From: an uncultured bacterium
GTDB taxonomy: Bacteria > Bacillota > Clostridia > Christensenellales > CAG-917
Reading direction: 5' to 3'
Assembly: GCA_949432885.1 (NCBI GenBank)
Contig: CASQXY010000002.1
Span: 1-64,000 of the forward strand
DNA: 64,000 bases
Shown: piece after piece, positions 38,735 to 46,977 of the stretch
How positions within the stretch are numbered: position 1 is the first letter of the stretch
Layout: each line of letters begins with the position of its first letter
Translations under genes and position numbers: made by a program
Notes under the pieces: generated by a model
Told to the model about the DNA's origin: nothing
Seen by the model: only the letters and a program-made list of their open reading frames with translations
Database searches by the model: none

Positions 38735-40105
38735 ATGGTAGATATAGAAAATTTTTGGGCTGAATGCAAAGAAGAACTTTCCACTTCTTTTCAGACAATA
38801 GTGTACGAAGTATGGATAGAAAAACTCAAACCCGTTTGTTTTGTGGATAACAAGCTGGTTTTGTCTACCATTGCTCAGCAAGCGAAGCGCACCGTCGAAA
38901 GTAAATATCTTGACAGGATAAAAAACGTTGCGGTAAGCAAAAATCCATCCGTGTCCGACGTTATTATAATTTTGGAATCGCAGGCGGCGGAGTTTATGGA
39001 AAAGCAAAATGATTTTTCCGAAAACAACAACTCGCCTTCTAAAACGGACAAGTCTCAGCGTACGGTAAAAAAATGTCCTTTCCTTGAAAAATATACTTTC
39101 GACGCTTTTGTAGAAGGAAAATCCAACGCGTACGCGTTAGCCGCATGTAAAACCGTGTCTGAAAACCCCGGAACAAAATATAATCCTCTTTTTATATACT
39201 CGGGCGTAGGGCTTGGAAAAACTCACCTTCTGCACGCCATCGGAAACCTTATTTACAAGCAGTCTCCCAAAAGCAACGTTCTGTATGTGAGCGCCGAAAC
39301 GCTTGTAACAGAGCTTATTTCCGTGATACGCAGCAAATCCCCAGAAGACAACACCCATTTCAGAGAAAAATACCGCTCCTGCGATATTCTGATGATAGAC
39401 GATATCCAGTTCCTTATCGGAAAGGACGCAACGCAGGAGGCGTTTTTCCACATATTCAACGACCTTTATCATGAAAACAAGCAAATCATTCTCACGTCAG
39501 ACAGGTCACCGAAAGACCTGACCACTTTGGAAGACAGACTGCGTACGCGTTTCAGTTGGGGTCTGACAGTGGATATACAAGCGCCCGATATGGAAACAAG
39601 AGTGGCTATTCTCAAAAATAAAGCCGCGCAGTCAAGATTTTCTCTTTCGGACGAGGTGGCGGAATTTATAGCGGAAAATTCCACCTCAAATATAAGAGAA
39701 ATGGAAGGCTTGCTCAATAAAATAATATTTTTCAGCTCGCTTTCAAACAACACGATAACAACCCGCTCTCTTGCAGAAGAGGCTTTGAGTGATTTTATTG
39801 AGGATAAAAAGGATTCAATAGACACAAGCGATATTGTCGGCGCTGTCTGTAAATATTACAAGATATCTACGGAAGACCTCTTTTCAAAAAAGAAAACAAA
39901 GAACCTCGTCGAGCCGAGAATGGTCGCAATTTATCTTATCACAGAGCTTCTCCCGACGCCGCTCGTGCAGATAGGGGAGATATTCGGCGGAAGAGACCAT
40001 ACGACGATTATACACGCAAGAGATAAAATTACAGACGAAATCAAAGTGAATCCCAGAATACGTATAACGGTTGCGGATATAAAAAATATGCTGCTTAACA
40101 GATAA
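38735..40105 (+). CDS. dnaA: Chromosomal replication initiator DnaA
   Basis: DnaA-ATP binds DnaA boxes and opens oriC. The 456-residue product has domain I (1-80), a short linker (to about 112), the AAA+ domain with Walker A SGVGLGKT (156-163) and Walker B ILMIDDIQFL, and the C-terminal DNA-binding domain ending with the signature GGRDHTTIIHA. This domain is intact, so ordinary boxes (TTATCCACA) are expected to be its targets. One such box lies inside this gene at 38842-38850 and another near dnaN. The start follows a -10 box by 7 bases. dnaN is nearby but points the opposite way, unlike the usual dnaA-dnaN operon. Confidence 0.97.
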   Translation: MVDIENFWAECKEELSTSFQTIVYEVWIEKLKPVCFVDNKLVLSTIAQQAKRTVESKYLDRIKNVAVSKNPSVSDVIIILESQAAEFMEKQNDFSENNNSPSKTDKSQRTVKKCPFLEKYTFDAFVEGKSNAYALAACKTVSENPGTKYNPLFIYSGVGLGKTHLLHAIGNLIYKQSPKSNVLYVSAETLVTELISVIRSKSPEDNTHFREKYRSCDILMIDDIQFLIGKDATQEAFFHIFNDLYHENKQIILTSDRSPKDLTTLEDRLRTRFSWGLTVDIQAPDMETRVAILKNKAAQSRFSLSDEVAEFIAENSTSNIREMEGLLNKIIFFSSLSNNTITTRSLAEEALSDFIEDKKDSIDTSDIVGAVCKYYKISTEDLFSKKKTKNLVEPRMVAIYLITELLPTPLVQIGEIFGGRDHTTIIHARDKITDEIKVNPRIRITVADIKNMLLNR

Positions 40106-40195
40106 TAAAGTTTGTGAGTCCTTATTTGTTTAATATAAAAATTTGATTAATACAAATAACTCTATAAAAAAACGATTCCTCTGTTTTGAGGACTT

Positions 40196-40227
40196 AAAAA
40201 AATCCGTCTCAAAGACGGATTTTTTTT
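40196..40227. terminator. Bidirectional terminator between dnaA and dnaN
   Basis: A 14-bp stem (40196-40209 with 40213-40226) around the loop CAA, A-rich on the left and T-rich on the right. Confidence 0.9.
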
Positions 40228-40239
40228 AACCTACAACTA

Positions 40240-41340
40240 TTAGCCTATAACCCTGAGCGGAAGTATAAGATATTTCCATTTTCCGCTTTCTCCCTCTATA
40301 ACAGCGGGGGAAGTAGATGTGTTGAAATTAAATGTTATAAACGGCTCGTCTATAACTTTCAGACAGTCAATAAGATATTTGGGATTAAATCCTATCGTCA
40401 AATCCTTTCCGTTGAGACCGATAACAACCTTTTCGTTTATCTCGCCGTCCTCGCTCTTTGCATTGAGCATAATCGCGTTTTCTTTAATTTCTATCTTTAC
40501 GTTTGAATTTTTGCCGACGCGGTTGATAAGAGATACGCGCTCAACGGCGTTTTCAAACATTTTTTTATCGATTGTAGCGACTGTCCCGAAATTTGGAGGA
40601 ATGATTTTCTCGTAATTGAGAAATTCCTCGCCGATAAGCCTTGTCACAATCTTCGTGTGGAACAAATCCACCATTACATAGTTCTTCTCTACGTACACAG
40701 TGACGGTTTCCTCTCCGTCGTCGATAAGACGGCTGAGCTCCGTTATACTCTTTGTTGGGATGATGATTTTGTTCATCACTCCGTCATTTTTGACGGGTGC
40801 GTTGGCTATTGCAAGCCTGTATCCGTCAGAAGCGACGGCTTCCACCATATCTCCCTTTACGTTCAGACAAACGCCGCGAAGATTGGGACGTCCCTCGTCG
40901 GAAGCCACGTCAAACAATACCTTGCCTATAATCTCTTTGAAATCCTTTTTGAGAACGATAATGGAATTTTCCGTATTTACCTCGTTGAAAACAGGATATT
41001 CGTCCGCGCTCATGCAATTTATCTGCAACTCGCTGTCAAGATATCTTATAACCAGTTTCGTAGTTACGGTTCCGTCGAGCTCTATCTGTTCCTCTTCTAT
41101 TTTTTTCGCATAATCCGTAAAAAGCTTACCGGGGACAACAGTTTCGCCCTCAATAAGCACCTGTGCGTTTATTTTTTTCTCTATTGCAAGCTCCAAATCC
41201 GTTGCGAAAATAGTGAGCGTATCACCCACTGCCGTAAGCTTGATTCCGTCAAGAATAGGATTGTTTCTTTTTACGGGAAGAGCTTTTACAACCTTTGAGA
41301 GAGCGTCGCTGAGCTCATTTCCCTGACACAAAACTTTCAT
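40240..41340 (-). CDS. dnaN: DNA polymerase III beta sliding clamp
   Basis: The 366-residue product folds as three similar clamp domains. It begins MKVLCQGNELSDALSKVVKALP and contains the family blocks NPILDGIKL, VASDGYRLAIA and RLIGEEFLNYEKIIP, and ends with KYLILPLRVIG. The frame is open to 41409, but ATG 41340 with AGGTG 6 bases upstream is the family start. It has its own promoter and a leader of about 40 bases. dnaN converges on dnaA, which is unusual. Confidence 0.97.
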   Translation of the reverse strand: MKVLCQGNELSDALSKVVKALPVKRNNPILDGIKLTAVGDTLTIFATDLELAIEKKINAQVLIEGETVVPGKLFTDYAKKIEEEQIELDGTVTTKLVIRYLDSELQINCMSADEYPVFNEVNTENSIIVLKKDFKEIIGKVLFDVASDEGRPNLRGVCLNVKGDMVEAVASDGYRLAIANAPVKNDGVMNKIIIPTKSITELSRLIDDGEETVTVYVEKNYVMVDLFHTKIVTRLIGEEFLNYEKIIPPNFGTVATIDKKMFENAVERVSLINRVGKNSNVKIEIKENAIMLNAKSEDGEINEKVVIGLNGKDLTIGFNPKYLIDCLKVIDEPFITFNFNTSTSPAVIEGESGKWKYLILPLRVIG

Positions 41341-41380
41341 ACGTTTCACCTGATTGTTTATTATATTTTTATTTTTAATA

Positions 41381-41409
41381 ATGATAACATATATAAGCTC
41401 TGTTGACAA
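41381..41409 (-). promoter_or_regulatory. dnaN promoter
   Basis: On the minus strand TTGTCA (41404-41409), 17 bases, TATCAT (41381-41386). It lies downstream of the DnaA box at 41495. Confidence 0.65.
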
Positions 41410-41494
41410 GTGGAAAAATATCGTTAAGACACAACGTTTAGTTGTTTTATACTATCAAAAATCGCAATATTTTGTAAATAGAACATGTGATTTA

Positions 41495-41503
41495 TGTGGA
41501 TAA
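41495..41503 (-). promoter_or_regulatory. DnaA box upstream of dnaN
   Basis: TGTGGATAA on the plus strand is the exact reverse complement of TTATCCACA. It sits about 85 bases upstream of the dnaN -35 box in a 150-base AT-rich gap. It could regulate dnaN or be a relic or part of an origin. Confidence 0.7.
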
Positions 41504-41554
41504 TTTTCAAAAATATTCAACATTTGCTAAACATTCGGATTAAGTTGTCAACAT

Positions 41555-42586
41555 TCATATCGGAAGAGCGCCGAAAGAAAAAACAAGAGAGAATATATAT
41601 GAGGTAAAAACGCTTATAAAAAACATCGCAGATAGTATCAATAGACTGCGTCCGATATGTTTTGAGTCTTTAAAAAGGAGCATAAATCCAAGTCCAGCGT
41701 TCATACAAAGTCCGCCGAGAGCGGCGCCGAAGCCAAGACCTCCCATAATATAAAGCTCGCTGATAACTATCGAAGAGACGCAGTTTGGAACCGCGCCTAT
41801 AATAACCGAAAATAGTGGCGCTATATACTTGTTTGAGGATAGAAATAAGATGATTTTATCTTCTCCTACGTAAAAAAGAATAATGCCGAAAACGATGTTG
41901 ACGATAAGCACGTAAATAAATATTTCAAGAGAGTGGAGCATGGGTTTGAGCAAAAACCTTTCTATTTTTTTTTGTTTATTCGCTCTTTTGTCAGTTTTTT
42001 TGCGATAGTCGCAAAGAATACCCGCGCCGTTTTCATTTTTATCGAGGTTATGTTTGTGATTTTCACATTCGGAATCCAAGCATTCCTCGCAGGCGCAGGT
42101 TTGTTTGAGTTCTTCAGAGCCGATAAGCTCCGCGCTGTCGCAATGCATAAGACGGATACGATATTCGTCATTGCAATGTTCTATATGATGGCGTACGGCG
42201 CGGCGGTTTTTTACGCAAATAAAATCGATTAGATAGCCGAAAATCAATCCAATAACAAATTTGAGTCCGAGAATAGGCAATATATGCAACGCTTTTTCCG
42301 GATAGCTGAGAAATATAGGAAGAGCCTCGTCTGAGGTGGCAAGAAATACGCCAATCAAGGTTCCCACAGTTATGTGACGTTTCTTGTACAAATCAGTTGC
42401 GACCACGGAAAATCCGCATTGCGGCAAAAGAGAAATACTCACTCCGATAAGCGGCGCGAGCTTTCCGCAGAGTCTGATTTTATCGGATAAAAATGGCTCT
42501 ATTGCGGCGATTATATAAGTGAAAACCGCAACGACCGCCAAAATTTTCAGACTGTCTAAAAATGCGTCGAGTATGACTTCTGCCAT
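41555..42586 (-). CDS. Putative heavy-metal/manganese exporter (ArsP_2, DUF2899 type)
   Basis: The 343-residue membrane protein has about ten helices in two halves, each with a similar core: GVSISLLPQCGFSVVATDLY in the first and GAVPNCVSSIVISELY in the second. They contain the paired (P)QCG and PNC motifs of this transporter family. Between the halves (about residues 125-205) lies a cytoplasmic loop rich in Cys and His (HHIEHCND, MHCDSAEL, CACEECLDSECENHKH) that looks able to bind metal. The family is annotated as heavy-metal or manganese exporters, but function is mostly inferred. Single gene, start MAEVILDAF. Confidence 0.75.
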   Translation of the reverse strand: MAEVILDAFLDSLKILAVVAVFTYIIAAIEPFLSDKIRLCGKLAPLIGVSISLLPQCGFSVVATDLYKKRHITVGTLIGVFLATSDEALPIFLSYPEKALHILPILGLKFVIGLIFGYLIDFICVKNRRAVRHHIEHCNDEYRIRLMHCDSAELIGSEELKQTCACEECLDSECENHKHNLDKNENGAGILCDYRKKTDKRANKQKKIERFLLKPMLHSLEIFIYVLIVNIVFGIILFYVGEDKIILFLSSNKYIAPLFSVIIGAVPNCVSSIVISELYIMGGLGFGAALGGLCMNAGLGFMLLFKDSKHIGRSLLILSAMFFISVFTSYIFSLVFSFGALPI

Positions 42587-42742
42587 AAACGCATTATAGC
42601 ACCGAAAGAAAACATATAAAAGCGATATGAATGTTTTTACAATATTTATAAAAAATTTATAAATAAAAAAACAAGTAAACTATTCTATTATACAAATATT
42701 AAGTTTGCTTAGAAAAGATTGAAATAACATACACACGAAGTG

Positions 42743-42866
42743 TGCGAAGCGTCCACTTCGGAAGAAGTGTCGAAGCGCAAAACGCGCGGCAAAAATTGCC
42801 GCAGGGGGTTCGAGAATATATAAAGAAAAGCACGACAGATGTCGTGCTTGCTTGGCGCCTGTTGAG
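42743..42866. repeat. 124-bp direct repeat, copy 1 (contains part of the tRNA-Asn 3' end)
   Basis: The segment matches 42968-43091 at 121 of 124 bases with an exact offset of 225. It includes the GCGGCAA/TTGCCGC hairpin, the tRNA terminator hairpin and CGCCTGTTGAG, the last bases of the tRNA-Asn acceptor arm. Here the tRNA sequence stops after those bases and unrelated sequence follows. Confidence 0.9.
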
Positions 42867-42907
42867 AAAGTTGAGAAATTGGCTTTATAGAAATTAAAAA
42901 AAAGCAA

Positions 42908-42967
42908 ACACACGAAGTGTGGGACCCCCGTGAAGTAGCGAAGCAGGCGGATTTATCCGCAAAAAAC
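42908..42967. repeat. Hairpin-rich spacer between the 124-bp repeats
   Basis: It carries ACACACGAAGTGTG at 42908-42921, also present at 42731-42744, and further short inverted sequences (GGCGGATTTATCCGC). No gene is visible in 42587-43077. Confidence 0.6.
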
Positions 42968-43091
42968 TGCGAAGCGTCCACTTCGGAAGAAGTGTCGAAG
43001 CGCAAAGCGCGCGGCAAAAATTGCCGCAGGGGGTCCGAGAATATATAAAGAAAAGCACGACAGTTGTCGTGCTTGCTTGGCGCCTGTTGAG
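42968..43091. repeat. 124-bp direct repeat, copy 2 (overlaps tRNA-Asn)
   Basis: This copy overlaps the last 14 bases of the intact tRNA-Asn gene (43078-43091) and its terminator. It differs from copy 1 at three positions. Confidence 0.9.
43045..43074 (-). terminator. tRNA-Asn terminator
   Basis: A 10-bp stem (43053-43062 with 43065-43074) is followed on the minus strand by TTCTTTATATATT. The same hairpin is duplicated in repeat copy 1. Confidence 0.75.
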
Positions 43092-43153
43092 GGACTCGGA
43101 CCCCCGACACTTCGGTTAACAGCCGAATGCTCTACCGACTGAGCTAAACAGGC
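43078..43153 (-). tRNA. tRNA-Asn (GTT)
   Basis: The 76-base cloverleaf reads, on the minus strand, acceptor GCCTGTT, D-arm GCTCAGTCGGTAGAGC, anticodon loop CTGTTAA with GTT, T-arm with GGTCCGAGTCC, then AACAGGC, discriminator G and an encoded CCA. All four stems pair. Only the last 14 bases lie inside repeat copy 2. It has its own promoter and terminator. Confidence 0.97.
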
Positions 43154-43172
43154 ATTTTATTGATGCTTGATT

Positions 43173-43201
43173 ATAATAATATTATATGACGCTTTTGTCA
43201 A
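43173..43201 (-). promoter_or_regulatory. tRNA-Asn promoter
   Basis: On the minus strand TTGACA (43196-43201), 17 bases, TATTAT (43173-43178), 19 bases before the tRNA. Confidence 0.75.
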
Positions 43202-43222
43202 GAAAATTTTCAAAATTGAGAG

Positions 43223-43804
43223 TCAAGAATTAAAATTTGAAGGAAGTTTTGAAAATGACAAGCCGTATACGATAAATTTTTTGTTTATTCGCAGGAGCTT
43301 ATCAAATCCCAGACGTTCATAAAAAGCTGCAAGAGATGGGGAATCGGCAACGGCGTGCATGCCGTCTACGCCCATTCCTTTCAGATGTTCGACAAGACGC
43401 TGTACGAGCGCTTTACCTCTGCCCTTGCCCTGAAAGGAGGGCAGAACGTTTATTACAAATCGTGCGGAATAGCCCTGCGGCAAATCGGACAACTGCTTGT
43501 AAGTTTGATTTTGTTCGGAATACATTTTTCTGTTAGAGCGTTTGAGCTGAGAGATATATTCGGGAAACAAATGCGAAAAACGGTCTCTGTTGACGGAGCA
43601 GAGAATATATCCGACGGGCTTATCGAATTCATCGAAGGCGACAAAGCAGTGTTCGGGCTCGAAGTCAATAAAATAATCGCACCGAACGGCGCAGACGGCG
43701 CTCATGGCATCGTCCTTGAAGTCGGAATGCGCTATATAACGCACCGTTTTGGCATCCGCAGTGCGATAAGGGCGGATAAAGTTGAGTTTGTCAGTTTGAT
43801 TCAT
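43223..43804 (-). CDS. GNAT acetyltransferase
   Basis: The 193-residue product has the acetyl-CoA loop PSFQGKGRGKALVQRL and the following segment GMGVDGMHAVADSPSLAAFYERLGF, both standard for GNAT enzymes. The substrate is unknown. Its start overlaps the end of the upstream 1045-residue protein gene by 14 bases and has no strong ribosome site of its own, so it is likely translated by coupling and belongs to the same operon. Confidence 0.85.
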   Translation of the reverse strand: MNQTDKLNFIRPYRTADAKTVRYIAHSDFKDDAMSAVCAVRCDYFIDFEPEHCFVAFDEFDKPVGYILCSVNRDRFSHLFPEYISQLKRSNRKMYSEQNQTYKQLSDLPQGYSARFVINVLPSFQGKGRGKALVQRLVEHLKGMGVDGMHAVADSPSLAAFYERLGFDKLLRINKKFIVYGLSFSKLPSNFNS

Positions 43805-46800
43805 AGCCGTACAGCTTGAACATATTTACGTATATTACGCCGCCTTTATATTCGAGGCTGGTGAAGAAATCTATTGCGGATACGGACTTTAACAGTTCTT
43901 TTACCGTGCCGTTCATTCCTTCGATGTTAGACCAAGACAGCAAATCGCCTATGGTCATATTTGCAAGCAGAACCTTGAATGAGGCGCTGAGCTCGGAAAT
44001 TTTGGAATTTTTTATAATTTCGTTGTCGAAAAGGCTTCCTTCCTCGGCGTCAATCAAGTCCCGCACGAGCGCGTTTTCAATGATATCGTTCATATCGGAT
44101 ACAGTGCCTGTTGCGAGCAAGCGCAGAACGGGCGCGCTCTTTTTGCGAACGTATTCGGAAACTTTTTGGGCATTCTCATAGATAGGGGCACGGTTGCCGG
44201 AGTCGCCTTGAATGACAAAAAGCTCGTTTGCGGTGGAAATATATCCCGTCTTTTCTGAGAAACGCTCGTATCCTGTATGCACGCTTTCGTCATAGGGGAT
44301 ATACTGTCCTCCGTCAAACACTTTGTCGCCGGCGGCGTCCTTGACGTATACGGTTTCGCATCTGCGCAGAGAATAGTGCAGGGCGTTTGCCGCTTCCGTT
44401 ACAGACAAGTCGCCGAGCGGAATGATAAACGACGGGGTCGGCGCGGTTTCTTTGACAAAGCAGTCGAGGTCGGCAAACGCCGCGAGGTTGAGCGCGGTTA
44501 CTTCGATAAATCCGCTTATCGCGCCGCGCACGAAGACTTTGTCGTTTCCGACGCCTGTATAAACGGTTGCCGCGATTGCATCCGCTTCGGAAGAGGAGAC
44601 TGCGGCTTTGTAGTATACGTTGCCGTAATGAGTGTCCGCAGTCCCGAGAGAAATAACGTACGTGCAGAAGGTCGGGTCGTGATGATAAACTCCGCCGTCA
44701 AGATAGTACAGGTTGCCAAGAGCGCCCTGCGCGGCAAGCTCCGCGTCGGAAAGCTCCGAAATCTGACGATACCCGTAATGTATATCGTGCGCAGTGTATT
44801 TCAAAGGCTCGGCGGCGAATTGAGAAGCAGTCTTCGCTATATAACGGAAGTTGCTGTAAGTGACCTTACCGTTGGTATCGAGTACGTAGACGAATTTATT
44901 TTTTCCGTCGTCCGAGCAAAGATTGTTTTCAGGGTCGTATTCTATGAAATACTCCGAATTTTCTCCGAATACGGGCTCAGAGAGAACAACCGCGTTTTCG
45001 GAGTATATGTCGATAAACTCCGAGAGCATCATATCGTCAATGACAGCTTCTATGGAAACGGACATACTGTCGACCTTGACGTAAGCGAGTTTTTTAAGAA
45101 TGGTCGAGCTTGTTCCCGAAGCAGAAATACGATAGAGCGCGGTATCGGCATTTGCGGGGTCGTTTCTGAAATCCTCGTCCGCTATACGGAAGACGGAGGT
45201 CGCCGCATCGTAGTAATAGTAGCGCTCGTGCGGATTGTCTGCTATATATTGGGGTGTTACGGGCGCATATACGTCCGCGTCTATATCCATAACGTCCGCA
45301 ATCGACAGGGAATCGAACGCGGTGGAAATTTCACCTATAATCACGCCTGCGAAACGTTGAAGCACGGAGGATGAAGCTCCGTCGACCTTTTCCTTTCTGT
45401 ATCTGTGCGCGGACGCGTCGGTATGCACTGCGGGATTGTACGGCACAAAACAGCCGTCCGCGTCGCTGTATACAAATTTGCCGTTTTGGTCGTCCACAAC
45501 GTAATTATCGGATACTATATCGATGACGTCCGAGAGAGCAAGCCTGTTGATATCGTCGCCGATAGTTTTCAGCGTGCTGTCTTTGAGCGCTTTTATTATT
45601 TTGGAGGAAGCCGTCTCGGCGTCGACGATGTCGCCTATGGTAAGATTCGAGACAATCTCGTCGGCGTCCTGTAGCTCTCTCACCGTCATATAGTTGAGAG
45701 ACTGTAAAAGCGCCGTCGCGGTGCCCTTGTGAATGCGTATATAATAGGACTGCGCCTCGTCGACTTCTTCGAGAGCGCTGTCCTTGTCTATGACATCGTC
45801 GGTTACGATCCATTTCCCGCCGTCGCGTATTGCCTCATCCGTAATAAGACTTACGGGAACGAGCTCTTTGCATAGGAGCGTATAGCCGTCGGGGTAAATC
45901 GTATCTATTTTGTTGGCATAGCCGAGCACAAAGACGTTGGTCTCGTTTGCGGGAGGATTGGCAAGAGAGGACGCCGGCACGTATTCTAGATGACGGTAGA
46001 ATTTCACGGTGTTTTCGCCCGCGTTGAAATCCTCTGCGTAGCACGAGTTGTCGATGACGTATTTGCCGTCGGCAGTCTTTTTGTAGCGCATTTCGAGAAT
46101 ATTCATCGCGTCTGCCACGCCGTCTCCGTCCGTGTCCTTGCCGTTTGGGAAATATCTTTCCGCGCCCGTCTTGGGAATATAGCTCTTATCCGCCAGCTCC
46201 GTCGCGGAAACCTCCTCGTATTTATCGCAGTATACGTACTTCGTAAGTTCGCCGCCGGGAATGAACGTATCGGTGTCGACGTTCAGAATCGTGTCGAGCA
46301 TAAGCACGTTTATGACGCTGCCGAATTCGTCGAGTCCGACGTCCTGCAAGTCGGAAAGGAGTTTGTTGTCGTTTACTCCCAAATCTATACCCAAAGTGTC
46401 CTTAATACGGCGAATGGATATGCTCCCGTTAAGACTGTTCAATATGTTGTCCATAGCGACGTTGAGACCTACGTTCATATTGTCGTCGAGTATTGGGAGA
46501 CCATAGGAGGAGAAATCTATTTGTGTCAGGGTGGACACGTCTTGCAGGGTGAACGAGTTTATCAGTTTTGACGGCTCTTTCACCAAGGAGGTTATGGGCT
46601 TGTCGTAAAAATCCTTGGTTGTGAAATCAAGACCGCTGATACCTTTGAAAAAATCGATGCCGTAATGCTCGTAAAGAGTTTTCAGGCTGAGGCTGTCAAA
46701 CTGCTGGATGTCGGAGAGAAATATGTTCTTTACAGCGTCATAGACGTTTTTATCGTATATTTCGCTGTCGGGAGAGAAGACTTCTTCGCCAATAAACGTG

Positions 46801-46928
46801 TCCTGCAGCTTGCCCACCGAAACGGAAAGTCCCAGTCCGAGCACAGTGCCGCCTATGGCGATTACGAAAAGCAGTATACCGATTATCAAACCGAGTACGA
46901 AAGTCAGTGTTCCGCGTAAAACCTTCAT
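43791..46928 (-). CDS. Large modular cell-surface protein with one N-terminal membrane anchor
   Basis: The 1045-residue product has one strong hydrophobic segment at about 5-35 without a lipobox, so the rest should lie outside the membrane. I do not recognise the family. Two kinds of module alternate. A helical one of about 35 residues appears at least five times, with an initial xxIL..L and a final acidic motif: LTIGDIVDAE, LALSDVIDI, LSIADVMDI, MLSEFIDI, LVRDLIDAE, MTIGDLL. A beta-like one has patterns such as FVYSDADGCFVPYNPAVHT and VFDGGQYIPYDESVHT. A DTDGDGVAD stretch near residue 270 looks like a calcium-binding loop. The start at 46928 has GAGGA upstream; the frame is open to 46964. 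It lies between a CvpA-like gene and a GNAT gene, probably in one operon. Confidence 0.75.
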   Translation of the reverse strand: MKVLRGTLTFVLGLIIGILLFVIAIGGTVLGLGLSVSVGKLQDTFIGEEVFSPDSEIYDKNVYDAVKNIFLSDIQQFDSLSLKTLYEHYGIDFFKGISGLDFTTKDFYDKPITSLVKEPSKLINSFTLQDVSTLTQIDFSSYGLPILDDNMNVGLNVAMDNILNSLNGSISIRRIKDTLGIDLGVNDNKLLSDLQDVGLDEFGSVINVLMLDTILNVDTDTFIPGGELTKYVYCDKYEEVSATELADKSYIPKTGAERYFPNGKDTDGDGVADAMNILEMRYKKTADGKYVIDNSCYAEDFNAGENTVKFYRHLEYVPASSLANPPANETNVFVLGYANKIDTIYPDGYTLLCKELVPVSLITDEAIRDGGKWIVTDDVIDKDSALEEVDEAQSYYIRIHKGTATALLQSLNYMTVRELQDADEIVSNLTIGDIVDAETASSKIIKALKDSTLKTIGDDINRLALSDVIDIVSDNYVVDDQNGKFVYSDADGCFVPYNPAVHTDASAHRYRKEKVDGASSSVLQRFAGVIIGEISTAFDSLSIADVMDIDADVYAPVTPQYIADNPHERYYYYDAATSVFRIADEDFRNDPANADTALYRISASGTSSTILKKLAYVKVDSMSVSIEAVIDDMMLSEFIDIYSENAVVLSEPVFGENSEYFIEYDPENNLCSDDGKNKFVYVLDTNGKVTYSNFRYIAKTASQFAAEPLKYTAHDIHYGYRQISELSDAELAAQGALGNLYYLDGGVYHHDPTFCTYVISLGTADTHYGNVYYKAAVSSSEADAIAATVYTGVGNDKVFVRGAISGFIEVTALNLAAFADLDCFVKETAPTPSFIIPLGDLSVTEAANALHYSLRRCETVYVKDAAGDKVFDGGQYIPYDESVHTGYERFSEKTGYISTANELFVIQGDSGNRAPIYENAQKVSEYVRKKSAPVLRLLATGTVSDMNDIIENALVRDLIDAEEGSLFDNEIIKNSKISELSASFKVLLANMTIGDLLSWSNIEGMNGTVKELLKSVSAIDFFTSLEYKGGVIYVNMFKLYGYESN

Positions 46929-46977
46929 ATATTCCTCGCAAAAATTTTCATTATGCGCGCGCAATCCGCGCGAGCCG

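Noticed and set aside
42731..43091. CRISPR-like array
   Set aside because: Only two long copies with one spacer, tied to a tRNA terminator. The unit is too long, and no cas genes are nearby.
42709..43110. A 133-codon minus-strand frame across the 124-bp repeats and tRNA
   Set aside because: Its apparent internal repeat simply reflects the duplicated non-coding DNA, and it runs through a tRNA gene.
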